Assembly: GCA_034698045.1 (NCBI GenBank)
Contig: JAQGAU010000067.1
Location: forward strand, 1-46,031
Source: Paramacrobiotus richtersi
Taxonomy: Eukaryota; Tardigrada; Eutardigrada; Parachela; Macrobiotidae
DNA: 46,031 bases
Reading direction: 5' to 3'
How positions within the stretch are numbered: position 1 is the first letter of the stretch; the number at the start of each line of letters is the position of its first letter. Made by a program: the position numbers and the translations under genes. Shown in pieces: positions 21,738 through 33,897 of this stretch. The notes under the pieces are model-generated. The model searched no databases and was not told the DNA's origin. It was given only the letters and a program-made list of their open reading frames with translations.

Positions 21738-24057
21738 TTAGTCTTCAAATGTCTCCAAACGTCCAATGAATAGGATCGCTTTGGAGGGGTTATGGCGTAT
21801 GGCATATATAAATGGATGGTCAGCGATAAAATCCACCGTTTCCCTGTGCATGGAAAGACTCCGAAGGCCTGTTACCAATGCGCTAGCTCCAGCCGCTTCG
21901 GTTCCTTTTTCGTTGACATCTGAATCAAAACAACCAGTCTCTATTTAAAGCAGTTCTGTAGTATACTACCTCTACATAAGTTAGTTACGAGGCTCTGAAA
22001 ATGTGTCTATCATAGATATCCCTGGCAGCTGGCAGATGACAGTATTGTGTCATAGCTAAATTAATTATTAGTTAAGTTAGATTGTTTAGTCTGCGTTCTC
22101 GCAGCTCCCGAGCTGCATACTATAGCTAGGTAAATCATGTACTCGGGATGTATGAACAATTCCGAGTTGTAAACCAGTGGAACCTACCAATGAAGGTCTT
22201 GTGAAACCCTGCACCTATGTAAACGCCACCGGCAGGTACCATTCCGGTTAAATCTGCAGTCATTTCCGAAAACACATCGCTGACACCGAGCTTCTTTAGC
22301 AACCCTACCAAGTCGAACGAACTGTCCAGTTTAAACTTGGGCAACTGCAGATTTACTTTCATCCGTGATTTCTCCGCTTTTATCGCTAGTTCCGCGATTA
22401 GTTGTGGTGTAAGCCGTTTTTCCATATTGCGCAGTCCCGCCTTTTCCAGGGGCAGGAAGATCAACATGGAAGCTTCGTGATCGACATATGGGATTTCAAG
22501 ATACTGCAGGCCCAGCTGAACATCTTCTGCATAGTCGAGTTGCGGATGCGCCTGTATTTTCATCATCGGCACAGTCTTGGCCGTTCCATCCAGAAGGGTA
22601 AACTTGCCATTCTTATCGGTGTTTCCCTCGTGGAAGGTTGTTTCCCAGCGGCTTTTAAAGTAGATGGCATTGACCAGAACCGCTATTGCGTTCTTCACTG
22701 AGCCAGGCGAAAGCAGATCATGGATGCGGTCGCCTGTGCGCTCTTCGACCCACTTGTTAATATCTTTACGCGAAGCATCGGAGTGATTAGAGCTAAAATC
22801 TTTATTCTCAATGGCGGCTTTCAGTTTCTGATTGACGAGGGACAAATAGTTCTGGTCTATGTGAGCATCTTTATCGATGAAAACCTGCAAAGGAGTGAAT
22901 ATATTATTGTAAACGTTTACGGCTGTGTTTATTGCTGTACCATAGTCTAGTACACTTTCCGAAGAAGAACGAACGGCTTAATGCATGAAATCTACAGATC
23001 CTGTACAGCTATGGAAGTGAAACTTCTGCCGAACATTTCTGCATGCCGCCGACAGTCGAGATCTGTGAATCAGCGATTATAATAACAAATGCACTATTCC
23101 TAGGGTATCAATATTAAATTTTTGAAGTTTCCTGAGCGGGATCTGTACAGTATATCCCGGTCTTCAATTACTACCGAAGTATTAATCATCCATTTTTTTA
23201 ATATATTGATTCGTACAAATCCTTTTACGAATTTCTTTCGCACACACTGCGTGTAAAGCTGTATGTGTTAACAATATTCAAAGCTTCCACGAAGTCTAGG
23301 TTAAGCATCGAATATAGTCATGAATGCGTCGTAGGTATCGCTCACCAGTTTTGTTTCGGTTTTTATTGTGTGCTGCGAGAGAGGCTTCGATTTCAGGCGG
23401 GAACAAACTTGAGTGTAGAATTATCGTGTATGGTAGAAAGTAGAAACACATATCTTATGTTGGTATTTGTGCGCAAAACAACATTTATTTTACATACCTT
23501 ACTCAAAAAGTTTCTTGACAGCTATAGATTCAACCCAGAACAAAAATCCGCAACTCATAAATGTTCTGCGAATATGCCGCCTCTTTTATTGAGACTGATG
23601 ATAGTGTATCAAGGATCATACGTACGCCATTGGCCAGAGCCAGCTGGAAGCGATCTTCCGAATTGTCTTCATCTTCACTGCTCGTTTCATCGGTATCATT
23701 TCGCGGCGGGGATTTGACGGTAGAATTTGCCGTTGTTTTAACCTTTAAATCGCTCATCAGCTGGTTGAACGCACCGGCAGTATCCTCATCCGACCCCGAT
23801 GCGGAAATTTCTCCATAACCGAGCGACGAATACAGATTCTGGCGCGTTTGATGGCGTGATCCCAAGTAAACCAACGTTGTGCAGTACAGGATGCTGATGG
23901 GAGACAGCAGAAAGTTCCCATTGGGTACGATGGTTGTCGCCGCACCGTACAAATTCATCGAGACGTTATTCACGGCGTGACTCACATCCCTGACCGGAAG
24001 TAAAGTTACGTTTGTACCGAATGGAATATTCATTGGAATATCCATTGAAAGATCCAT
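21738..24057 (-). CDS. Serpin B (inhibitory type, Arg at predicted P1), three exons
   Basis: Tandem paralogue of serpin A with the same exon phases: 24057-23626, 22884-22188 and 21919-21738, giving 436 residues. Exon 2 differs from serpin A by scattered substitutions only. The hinge (EKGTEAAGASA, 380-390) is identical and P1-P1' is again Arg-Ser (396-397). The loop around it is different: VTGLRSLSMHRET against IAVSRSGSRPREA in serpin A, while sequence on both sides is conserved. The acidic interhelical insert is longer (DETSSEDEDNSED). No signal peptide. The donor after exon 1 is GGC|GTACGT. Intron 1 is long (about 740 bases) and otherwise featureless. Inference: a duplicated inhibitor retargeted to a different trypsin-like protease. 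Confidence 0.93.
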
Positions 24058-24196
24058 TCTGTCTGGGTTAGACTGAGTGAGGGCTCGTTAACTCAGGTGC
24101 AACAAAGTTGGAGAAAAAAATCAGATGGGAAGCGTGCATAAAACGAGCCACGCGTTCCCTATGCAGACTGAGCAGGTTGTTCCTGCTCACCGGTAG

Positions 24197-24203
24197 TTTT
24201 ATA
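24197..24203 (-). promoter_or_regulatory. TATA box of serpin B
   Basis: TATAAAA on the minus strand, in the same conserved block as upstream of serpins A and C (gataactggTATAAAActacc). Confidence 0.7.
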
Positions 24204-24574
24204 CCAGTTATCAAGCACGCATCTGCCACTCAAGAATTTAACCTGTAGCGAATAACCGTTCAAGAAATTCTTGTCTGGCACTGGCGTCTGAAGATTTTAA
24301 CAAGATAAGCCGTTGAAATTCCTGAGATACAATCAAGAGAAAAGCAGACTCTTGCCTTGAGTGCAAAGAGACTGTTCGATAAGCAGCAAAGTTTTACTGC
24401 AGAGCGGAAATTGCAAGTAAGAAACAAGGCTTTCAAATCCTTGTATGATTACTTCTCTCTGTTCTCTGCATGCAACTGCTTGTACGACTACGGATAACCT
24501 TCCGAATCTGGTTTAAAGGATAGCGCAAATAAGTGCTAACCTTTCTAGTGTGATCAATATTTTAGCCGATCATA

Positions 24575-24970
24575 CGTGCGCCATTGGCCAGTGCCAACTG
24601 GAAACGATCTTCGGGTGCAATATGATTTCTCCGCCTACTGGTATTTTTTTCGGCTGGGCTTGGACGGTAGAACTTGTTTTCACTTTTACATCATTCATTA
24701 GCTGGTTAAACGCACCGACAATATCCTCATCCGATCCAGACTGGGAAATCTCTCCAAAACTGAACGCCGAATACAGATTCTGACAAGTATGCTTTCGTGT
24801 TCCCAAGTACGCTAATGTTGTGCAGTGCAGAATGCTAATGGGAGAGAAGGCAGAAAGTTCCCATTGGGAACCATGATCGTCGCCGCTCATTACAAATTCA
24901 TTGAGATGTTTTAGCGGTGGAACTCAAATCCCTGATTGCATCCGCAGTCGGATACAAAGTTCCATTTGCA
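24575..24970 (-). pseudogene. Serpin C, exon 1 only, broken
   Basis: Reads FSPISILHCTTLAYLGTRKH, then GEISQSGSDEDIVGAFNQLM, matching exon 1 of serpins A and B. Both the beginning (frame lost before FSPISI) and the end are broken: the codons for EDRFQLALANG lie in another frame. The exon-1 donor has become GGC|GCACGT. No exon 2 or 3 follows before serpin B, so the gene is truncated. Confidence 0.88.
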
Positions 24971-25105
24971 TCCGTTGGAAAGGTGAGTATAGATCACCAG
25001 CTCATGTGTCAGAAAATAAAAAAAGCGATGCAGGTTAAGCAGCAGTAACAAAACAGCCACGCGTTCAACTATGCAGATTGAGCAAGCTTTCCTTGCTAAC
25101 CGGTA

Positions 25106-25113
25106 TTTTTATA
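25106..25113 (-). promoter_or_regulatory. Relic TATA element upstream of serpin C
   Basis: Same promoter block as serpins A and B, here ataactgcTATAAAAAtaccgg. The core promoter survives although the coding region is broken. Confidence 0.5.
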
Positions 25114-25119
25114 GCAGTT

Positions 25120-26994
25120 ATCGAGCACGTATCTGTCACCTTATCCCATTCTGTAATTCCGAAAGTAATGACTCTTGGCTGTGAAAATTTCTGTCTGGTA
25201 CCTCCGGTCTGAAGAGTTTAACGAGATAGATCGCTGAAATGCTTACCCATAGGCTAAACAATCATTATCCTAAAGAAGCCTGGTCCTGTCTACTGTAAAG
25301 TACAAAGTATGCGACCACGGTACACAGCGTATTTTTCAGTAGGGAGTGGAAACAGTGAGTATCACTGCATACTGTACATCTGCCGCTGCACACCAGACGG
25401 ATAAATCGCGCTATTTCCAGCGAAAGAAAAGTTGTGCAAGAATAACCATCCGGTGAAAATATTAAGAGAAGGCTCTTGCTGCAGAACAAGAAATCGTGCG
25501 CTTATAAGCGTCTAGTCGCACTCACTTCAGTACTGTGATAACGTACCTGTCTGAGAGGGCATAATATTCTACCGACCAGAACCTTTTGCCCGTAAGGACA
25601 AGCAGGTACTCGCTGGTTCAGGTTGAGTCAAAATTAATCAACCACACTTCCGAAAAAGATGGATTATCGCGTTGCTTTTCCACTTTTTCTCTGTAAACAT
25701 CGCTGGGAGAAGCTTACATCGAGGAACAATAGTCCCGTCAGAGTCAGTCAAACCGGTTTCCGCTACGACAGAAGTACTGTCAGTAAATCTACTCGTAATC
25801 TTGATAGTCTTGCCGCACAGACCGAAACACCAAGAATCACTAGGTTTCAAGCCTGCACCGAATACTAGTATCTCGCGTTAAGATACTACCATTGCTTGCG
25901 TAACAGTGGCGTCTGTGATGTGTGCTGCATGGACATTTCATACCAAGCATAATACATAGTAACGGCTTGTGGGAGCATAGACTGATTCCTACGAGATTAC
26001 GAACGTATTAGAAAACTGAAACCTTAATTGTGATACTGTGGTAATGAATCCACAATTAATGGCGAAAATAGTCTGATATATGTAGAAACATACAGCGCAC
26101 AAGTTCCGTTATGACCAATTCATATCTTTTTTTTGACAGGTACCGGAATTGCATCTGAGTGCACTTATAAATCAAGAATCTCAAAATAAGAGACCTGAGT
26201 GTTTGAAACCGTTGTTCAGAGTGGATTCTGGGTGCCTATTTAACACATGTGAGGTAGTACTAGTTCGGTTGTATCATGATGGTGGGTTTTTGGTTTTATG
26301 CCGGGATATAGTGCTTACAAGTAACTTTAACATCAACACTAATATGTGTATCTGTATATTATTTGTATATATATTTTTTGCCGGCCAGTCCATTCATTGT
26401 ATCGACTATAGGGCAAATAATCGATTTTATGCATTGCTATTCAAGCCTACGTGCTTGCGTGAACATAGGGACAAAACGCAATAAAGGCTGTATTTTTTTT
26501 ATATAACGTCGACTTGGTTGCCATGACTAATTGGATACATACATACCATTTTACATCAGCTTTTATGTTGAAGGAAACACAATTTGGCATTATAAGAAAC
26601 AGGCACTATGTTTTGAGACGATGGTCAGAATTTTTACTAAGAACGTTTTCGAACAGGATTGGGAAACAGGATCCTGAGTACACACTCAGTACAGTGGACA
26701 CATGTATATCAAGCCAAGCAATGTCAGCCGTTGCACACAGCACTTTTTACGTGCGGTACTTAAGGTAACTATATGTTTGTCTGTTATCTTTATGCAATTT
26801 TCAAAGCATTATTTAGCATCGGTTTTCAGCAGAACCCACAGCAGATCTGGAATCTTCTAACAGCCTACCATAGGTGCAGTCCAACGAAGCATACGAGAAT
26901 AGATCAAAGCGAAGCATGAACGCTAAATGCATCTGTATTCTGTACTCGAAAGAATTCTATACGTCCACAGCAGGAATACTGTAAAAAAAAGAGC
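25120..26994. other. Long intergenic stretch, nothing recognised
   Basis: AT-rich DNA. The open frames at 25638-25881 and 26149-26768 show no family features, no paralogue and no splice partners. An aataaa at 26480 could end a transcript, but none was identified. Confidence 0.45.
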
Positions 26995-29601
26995 TCACAA
27001 ATCTCTGAATCTCCCTGGATACATTGCAAAGCGTTTATCACCACCAGAGTGATGATCGCGAAACACCAGCACCGTACCTTCAGGCTGGATAGACCAGCGC
27101 CCTTGGCCAAAAGTAATCTGATCCAGGTTTATAGTCCTGCTGTTGCTTTTTCTCTCCAACCTGGTCAAGAAAGAACTCAACGAGGCATGCTGGATTGTGC
27201 TGCTCTTGTTAATGTTATCAATCAGATTATTCTGAGTGGTAATGTTGCTCCTGAGATCGTTAAGTTCATCTTGTATGCCGCTCTTGAGATCGTTAAGTTC
27301 CCGTTGTGTCCTGTTCTTTGCATCAACAAATGAAGCATTTTGTAAGCGGATTATCGCTCTGAATTCGTTGAGTTCCTGTTGTAGCCGATAAATTTCTGCT
27401 CGCTGCTGGGAAATTTCCCCAGCAGAAAGAGCTGAAGGAAGAATATTTATGCGGCTGCTGAGTTCTGACGTGGTTTTGGTCACCCGGACTTGTGTTGTCG
27501 TGATGACCTGACTACCGCGGAATACGGAGAGATTGATCCGACTCAGCTCCATCGGTTTCGGAATAAACTTTTCCCCATTCCATTGACTGGTTGTCTTACC
27601 CTCCGTTAACAGTTTCTCCAGTTTATCGCGTTCTTCATTGGTGATCGTCTGGGAAGATGAACTTCCACTGCCTGAAGCAGAGCCACCGAACAACCCCGAC
27701 AAAAACGATAGCGAAACACCAACTGAGGCTTCCGTGTTTGAGCTGCTCGAAAAGTATTGTTTGAGGGCATCTTGTAGGGTACTGTCGCTTTTGTTGTATA
27801 CTTCGTTCAGTGACTGGGTTAGTTTATCGGGACGGGCATTATCATCCTGCCAAAAGACGGAATCCCACATTTGGCTTTCGAATGATGCGCTGGAGACGGT
27901 CTGTGCCTTGAGAACATTTTCCAGGAGGGTGCTAATGCTGATTGATTGGTCCTGGCTCACGAATTCCTCGTCCGTTATCTCAGTGGCCACCACGTTATTG
28001 GCGATTTCTTGAGTCAGTTTTTTAAGGTCATCGGATTTCATATAAACGGAATCCTTTTTTGGGAATCGTTGATCCAGAGTTGTATATAAGGATCCCGACT
28101 GGACATGTTCGGCTTTGACCTAAAACGTTAAACCGTCAACCATGGCCAATATCGGAAGATTTGTTGTGATTGATAAGTATAGAAGTGGATATGCTAACGC
28201 ACATGGTTATGTTGACTATCTCGAATGCAACAACAGTTCACAGTAACAAATGGTTACAGTAACATGGTTATGGTTTTGGTGGTAGTAGGTAATCCAACTA
28301 TCTAGGATTATGTCATTACTGTAGACCTACGTGCATATATTCATCCTGCTCGGGTTAACGGACTGATGGTCTAGTAATCTGCGGGCATATTAAGTGTGCT
28401 CGTTGAAATCCGTAAACACCGAGTGATGTCTTACTGAGGTAAAGCTGCATCGGCAGGCGAACGTTCGTAACTTCTTATCACCTACGCTTAGTAATGGAAC
28501 ATTAATTATGCTGCTAATGTAATGCTGTACCGCCGCCTGTACGCGTACGGGTTCTTCACCGTTCTTGTGTGTGGCACGGGCAGCATCACAAATCGGCGTC
28601 TGCGACGGACGTCAAGACTCGTCAAGTATAAAATTACGAATAGCTGAAATGCCAAATTCTGCCATGTGCAATACATATCTGCAGCCACATGAATATGTTT
28701 GTACCAAGCGTTCTTTAGAGAAACAACAACACAGTGCTGCATGCATGACATGCTGCCACATCCTTTTTAAATTTTAATTTAACAGCATCGAAACAAACCT
28801 GAATAGTTTTCCGTGGACTTTTTTGTGTTTGCAAACTGTAGTAGACGACCATATCCGAGACGAAACTGTGCGGGCTATTCCGCATATCCTCCGCAACTTG
28901 CCGGCACGTTTCATTTTTCAAACAGTTTATCCGGAAGGAAAAATTTGCTGGCTGGTTGGCGTACGAGGTCCATTTGTTGTTCACGTCATACTCCTCCGAA
29001 TGACCTGTTGCTTCGATACGGATTTCTTCGATCGGTAAAGTGCGGATGTTGCTTAGTGGAACAGTCTGTCCAGTTTTTTCGCTTATCTTCTGCTGTATGA
29101 ATGCTTCGTATGGTTCGTCCCACATCAACACGAAAAATGTCATTTCAAAACGCTTGGTAAAGTTGTTGAATGAACTGGTCGCAGAACTAGGATCTATGAT
29201 GAGCGCTGGGGAATAATAGTACTGTAGCAGCGCGGGATCGATGGCTTCGTTTCTGTACACAGAAATGCGGAAAGTCCCTTGGTAGACGATGGATAAAAAG
29301 GCATTGGGGGATATCTCCAGAGCGCCCCATCCACTAAACCCAGAACGCTCTGCTGGCCCTAATCAACACATTTTTAAAATTCTCTCTTCTGTAATTCGAA
29401 AGCTATGTTTGGCTCGTTGCCCTACAGAGCAATATCAGCGATAATCGCAGACTCCGGGCGTTGGACAAAGATCTGAAACTTACCGGTAAACACTTCGTTG
29501 AGTGTCTCTTCATTCCCTTCATAATCCGATCCTGTGAGCGCCACAGTGATGCGCATAACGTGCGAAAACACAGCTAATAAAGAGTACGTGGGTAGCCTCA
29601 T
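26995..29601 (-). CDS. Large secreted protein with Ser/Gly linker and coiled coil, three exons
   Basis: Predicted 600 residues from exons 29601-29484, 29358-28799 and 28119-26995, joined in phase (donors CCG|GTAAGT and CAG|GTTTGT). Residues 1-24 form a signal peptide (MRLPTYSLLAVFSHVMRITV). Residues 40-225 are a folded domain with SGFSGWGALEISPNAF, an N-glycosylation site and a close cysteine pair (NCLKNETC). Exon 3 continues with LTQEIANNVVATEI, a Ser/Gly-rich linker (about 365-382), the segment WNGEKFIPKPMELSRINL (406-423) and a heptad-patterned helix of about 70 residues (460-532). It ends in GQGRWSIQPEGTVLVFRDHH. The protein is probably extracellular and oligomeric. I recall similar uncharacterised invertebrate proteins but can assign no family or function. 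Confidence 0.82.
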
Positions 29602-31277
29602 TTTGAAAGACGGTCAATCCCGACAAGAGCTTTTGAAAATCAATCCAGAGGACCCGTTAACAAGCTATTAGCCGCAGAAGTAGAAATTCATAACGTCGCA
29701 ATCCATATGTGGTTTTCAGCAAATGAGCAGACTATTAAATACTAAGATACCGTATATTGCGTAAGAATTTCCACAAATCCTGATTTTAAACTGCAGCTTA
29801 TAATATGTTATGAGTTTCAGAGGTAAGGACCAGATGTTACAGCAAACTTAATAATGTTGATTATCGATAAGAGTGGCTACGTAATCGTCATGCAGTCATC
29901 GAACAATATATATTTAAAGTAAAGCTACCGACTACCAAGATCATGTGAGCCTAATCTGGACGACACATGAAATCGGAATAGGCTGTGCGGGTCCGCACTG
30001 GAAGTCTGATTCGGACTTCGGCTGTGACCGTTTAAACTACATATAACTTTATTACAGTTGCCAGATAATGATTACCAAAAGGTTATCATGCAGATTTCAT
30101 TGTTTATTCCGTTCGAAGCCAGGGTCGACGTTTCCGTGCGAGTGCCGGAACCTGCTCGCACTTTCTGAGTGTTCGGTAATGTACGGTGGGAATGGTGTCA
30201 TTCATTAGCAGTTAATGATTAGCGTAATCCTCGCGATAAGAACGATAAAGTTTTACTAACTTACTGCGTAACGTCGTAAACTAAGCACACAGCGGAACAA
30301 CTCACCATTAGACACATATCAACGGGTCAGCAAGATGTTAGCGTCTGATCAAGGAGTCCGCCCCAACTAAAGAGCATAATTTCATTCAATAATATCCTAA
30401 GCTAGCTCTACAGTCGGGCATGCGGGGTGTGTGGCTAACGAGCAATAAAAACATTTACTCCCGGGAGAAAGAAAACTAGTTATTGCGAGACGTAAAGATA
30501 AATTTATTGGTGTACTTGCGTAAATATTCGGATGCGTTAGTAACGGTTAATTTAAATGCGCGTGACGCGGCCTAAAATATTCTTTTAAATGTTGCAGCAA
30601 AATAGCCGCTAATCGACAACGTTCCGATGTACGCAGAAGCTTCAGTTCAGTCCAATCTGGTAGCCTACACAGGAACCAGTTTTGCCCGAGCTTCAGTTTG
30701 GCTACAGGTAACGTTTCCAACAGAGGTAGTAGCTACCATGTATGTCCTGATAATGATGTCAACTGTAGTAGACAAGAGTTGTTTGGCTACAAAAGGCGGA
30801 CGCTTCGGGACAGTGTCTTACCGAGAAATATATCAGCACAAAATATCGTGTCCCCGTTCGGTAGGATAGGTCCGGAAGTGCAACTAATGCACTGTATTCT
30901 GTTTCTCTGATTATTTACTTTAAAGTGTTCGTTACAGGAAGGCAGGAGTTCTTTTCCATGCCAGTCTGTCATATTTTTTGAATACGCATTTTGGTGCGTG
31001 TATCGTGTTAGTATTTAACAGTTCGAGAACTAAAGTCAAAAACAAATGACCTCGGTAATCGTTTGAATGTTCTAGCACAGCTCGGAATGTTTCGTTTCGT
31101 GATTGTACTTCACCAGATTTGTCACATGATGCAGCTCGCACAACCATATAATAACAGCCGAACAGCGAGTTGTTATCTGTTAGAAAGAAAAATTTTGAGC
31201 TGAACAATTGTATCAGCCTTTTCCCAAACCTACCGAATTTGGCTCATTGAAGCATCGGTTCACGGGTAGCGTGCCTA
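29602..31277. other. Intergenic, divergent promoter region
   Basis: Lies between two divergently oriented genes and must hold both promoters, but no clear TATA box or repeat was found. Short frames such as 30627-30869 are not convincing. Confidence 0.4.
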
Positions 31278-32255
31278 ATGGCTGAGAACAATATCATAAC
31301 CGTCAATACGTCTTTCTTTTTTATCAACCAAACTAACCTTACGGTTTCATCCCGTAACGACGACTGGTTGATCGGTTTCGTAGCCTTCACGAGTGCTTTG
31401 GGATGTCTTGTTAATCTTGTCCCAGCAATTGCGCTATCTGTTACTCCGGAAATTCGTACACCGTTTTCCGTGTGTCTGATTGCTCTGACATCGGTGAATG
31501 CCTTGTATTGCTTCTGGGCTTTCCTGCGATCCTACGAATTTTGGAAGTCGAATCTCCTGACATGCGCCATACAGGCGTATTCAGTTTGGACGATATCCAG
31601 TATTTCAACGAATCTTCATACTCTTCTGACGATTAACAGAATCTGGGCAATGTTCTTTCCCGTATCCTACCGGCAAAACTACACCACCCGAACCTCTGTT
31701 TTACTAATGATAGTGATTACGGTTTATGTCCATATGGTCTCGATTCCTGGCATTGTACTTAAAAGTTTGCAATGCGACGCGGATGACCCGTCCTGGACCT
31801 TGTGGGAAAAGATTGCTATGATTGTTCTTTTCGATCTACAAGTATTGTTCATTGCTTTATCGCTGCCGTTTATGTTCGTCAAATTCTTCATAATGAAATC
31901 GACTCGCACACGCCATACCAAGGGAACCGCGGTGTTGATTGCTCTAGCACTCTCCGTTACTGTTTGCTGGGTGCCATATAATCTCTTTGATACCATATTC
32001 CACTTTGCGGACATCGAGGAAAGCGGAAGTATGCAGATAGTTGAAAGCATCATATTGGCACTGTATGTTATGCAAGTTGTTCTGGATCCTTTGATTATGA
32101 TAGCAACAATGGCGGATTTACGAATGGCGATCAAAAAGATAATCGTCAAGCAGCTGACGAAAATCACACCGTTGGGTACCCGGCCTACACGTTCTTTACA
32201 ATCAGACAGTGAAGAAGGAAAAGGAGCGACGAAAGTGCACGTGCTCTGCACTTGA
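31278..32255 (+). CDS. Class A GPCR of the NRxW family, single exon
   Basis: A complete, intronless 325-residue seven-transmembrane receptor. Three N-glycosylation sites lie before TM1 (N10, N17, N20). Approximate segments: TM1 31-54, TM2 62-82, TM3 93-118, TM4 139-160, TM5 178-203, TM6 217-241, TM7 253-277. Cys96 and Cys166 can form the usual TM3-loop disulphide. TM3 ends NRIWAMFFPVSYR, the same NRxWAxxFPxSYR signature as the three GPCR copies elsewhere in the window, in place of DRY. TM6 has CWVP (230-233) and TM7 has LDPLIMIA instead of NPxxY. It lacks the loop-3 intron of the other copies, so it is an older relative. Ligand unknown; amine- or peptide-type receptors share these features. 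Confidence 0.92.
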   Translation: MAENNIITVNTSFFFINQTNLTVSSRNDDWLIGFVAFTSALGCLVNLVPAIALSVTPEIRTPFSVCLIALTSVNALYCFWAFLRSYEFWKSNLLTCAIQAYSVWTISSISTNLHTLLTINRIWAMFFPVSYRQNYTTRTSVLLMIVITVYVHMVSIPGIVLKSLQCDADDPSWTLWEKIAMIVLFDLQVLFIALSLPFMFVKFFIMKSTRTRHTKGTAVLIALALSVTVCWVPYNLFDTIFHFADIEESGSMQIVESIILALYVMQVVLDPLIMIATMADLRMAIKKIIVKQLTKITPLGTRPTRSLQSDSEEGKGATKVHVLCT

Positions 32256-33496
32256 AGTTGAAGTGCTGCCGGACGCAGTTGTTAAATTCGTTACATGTTC
32301 GCTCTGACTGTAGAAATCTAATGGAAAGATCCCTCACTGGACTTCATTGCACTTTGAATTTTAGTGGTTTATCCCCGATGTTACAACAATTCACAGTACG
32401 TGATCATTGCACTTCAGAGGCCTAGCGGTACCCTAATTAATGAAATACCCCCGTTTTGTACGGCAAACATGACAATTAATTCAAAGCCACGTATTTTTCG
32501 CGAAACAGACTTTCGAAAGTTACGCCGAATGGCGCATTTTTTACTCGGATTTTTGAATCAGTTAATGCCGGTTTTTAACTCACACTTCGTATTTCTTCAG
32601 GTATCTAGCTGGTTACTGCTGGTTGGTTGAGTAAGTTTATAATCATTTTTTTGTTTCTGCAACTCGTTTTGCCATATGTACGTGCTTTCTTCGCTTCGGT
32701 CATTCAGTGCCCACAAACCAGCGAGTACCCACACTTTCCTAGTTAATGGAGTACTTACAATGATTTCCTTATTTGTTAGACTGCATAGCTTGCTGACAAG
32801 TAACTGATGCAATGTTTGTTGTCGACCATGCAGTAGGTTATACTTAGCAGTGACGTGACGCCAATTGGTTAACGGATTTAGAAAACTATTGCATAGCATG
32901 AAAACTACTTACTGTATCTATAAGGAAATGTTTTCCTTTTTCATTATTGTTGGCACTGTAGGCACTTTGAATTAAACTGCCGACCATAACTTGATAACAG
33001 ATATAAACAGAATGCTGAAACCGGATCATATAGCTGGATAAAAATCCGGTCGGAACTGCGAATTACCTGGTGAGCGGTTTCTGCAACTCTGTCGCTCGTC
33101 CTGTTAGCGAATGCCATTTCACACAAGTATCCGTAGTCAAAGATTTTATTCCAACTTTCCATGGACAGCATGTACTTACATGCAAAAAGCAAGTTCTTGT
33201 GATAAACATTCGTATAGCGCCATATAGGTATAATCGCGGCTAGTACAAAATTACAAAATACAGATATACTGGTTTGATAGATTCCATTGTGAACGCACCC
33301 GCATAACTATTACGCTAGTCAACAACAGTAGTTAATATCTATTTAAAGCCCAAAACACTAAACACCAGCCGTTCTTGCATCTTGTAAATTACATCGAATA
33401 GAATTATTTACTCGCTTGTAGCGTTGCCGAACCGCTTCCCCATTTTAGACATGAGTTGACGAAATACAGGCTAAATGCACTCCAAGTTGCAGTGGC
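32256..33496. other. Intergenic; doubtful minus-strand exons
   Basis: Two minus-strand open frames (33192-32944, with a GTAATT donor after TAHQ, and 32899-32597, with GTAAGT after TNKEII) could be exons of an unknown gene. Neither has a recognisable family, and the phases could not be joined with confidence. Confidence 0.25.
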
Positions 33497-33817
33497 TTAG
33501 CAATACATGTATGGGATTGGGCGAGGGATTGGGCGCGGAAATGGGGACGGAATGTGGATAACGGCCCCCAAGTTACCAAAGCCAGGCAAAAAGATGCGGC
33601 TGGTACGGTTGGCTACTGGAGATGTGGCAGTCCCGTTGGTCATGTTTCCAGTCGCCCACCTGTCCACAGACTGTGCGTCGTCCAGTGGTGTTGCTTGTTG
33701 CTGGGCTGACTGTGGTCCATCGTTATCGGTATCAGCGTAAACGGATCGCTGAAAAGTGCTGCTGATGACAAATGTGGCCATTGCCAGTAGCGAAGTGGTA
33801 TACACGCAGCCCGACAT
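33497..33817 (-). CDS. Short secreted protein with proline-rich tail
   Basis: Single-exon frame of 106 residues: hydrophobic N-terminus (SLLAMATFVISS) as a signal peptide, an acidic/Gln-rich linker, then GNMTNGTATSPVANRTSRIF with three N-glycosylation motifs. It ends in a Pro/Arg-rich tail (PFPRPIPRPIP) closing with MYC. The middle motif aligns with GTTMPNGTAAAGKPIKQTRVF in the protein encoded at 35635-35910, and the two leaders match in pattern (M(S/T)G..Y.T..LA.A). The pair therefore derives from one ancestor, with unrelated tails. The Pro-Arg tail resembles proline-rich antimicrobial or cuticle-associated peptides, but function is unknown. Confidence 0.72.
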   Translation of the reverse strand: MSGCVYTTSLLAMATFVISSTFQRSVYADTDNDGPQSAQQQATPLDDAQSVDRWATGNMTNGTATSPVANRTSRIFLPGFGNLGAVIHIPSPFPRPIPRPIPYMYC

Positions 33818-33890
33818 AGTGAAGAACGTTGAAAATTAAAAACAACAAAGCCTAGCTTCGAACTGTAGGCTCTTCACAGACTAGCCGTAG

Positions 33891-33897
33891 TTTATAT
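33891..33897 (-). promoter_or_regulatory. TATA box of the short secreted protein
   Basis: ATATAAA on the minus strand, about 75 bases before the start codon, a spacing that allows a transcription start about 30 bases downstream. Confidence 0.6.

Noticed and set aside
31724..32251. 175-codon minus-strand open frame
   Set aside because: Exact antisense shadow of the single-exon GPCR.
32597..33192. Two minus-strand frames with donor-like GT sites
   Set aside because: No recognisable family and phases could not be joined; left as a note only.
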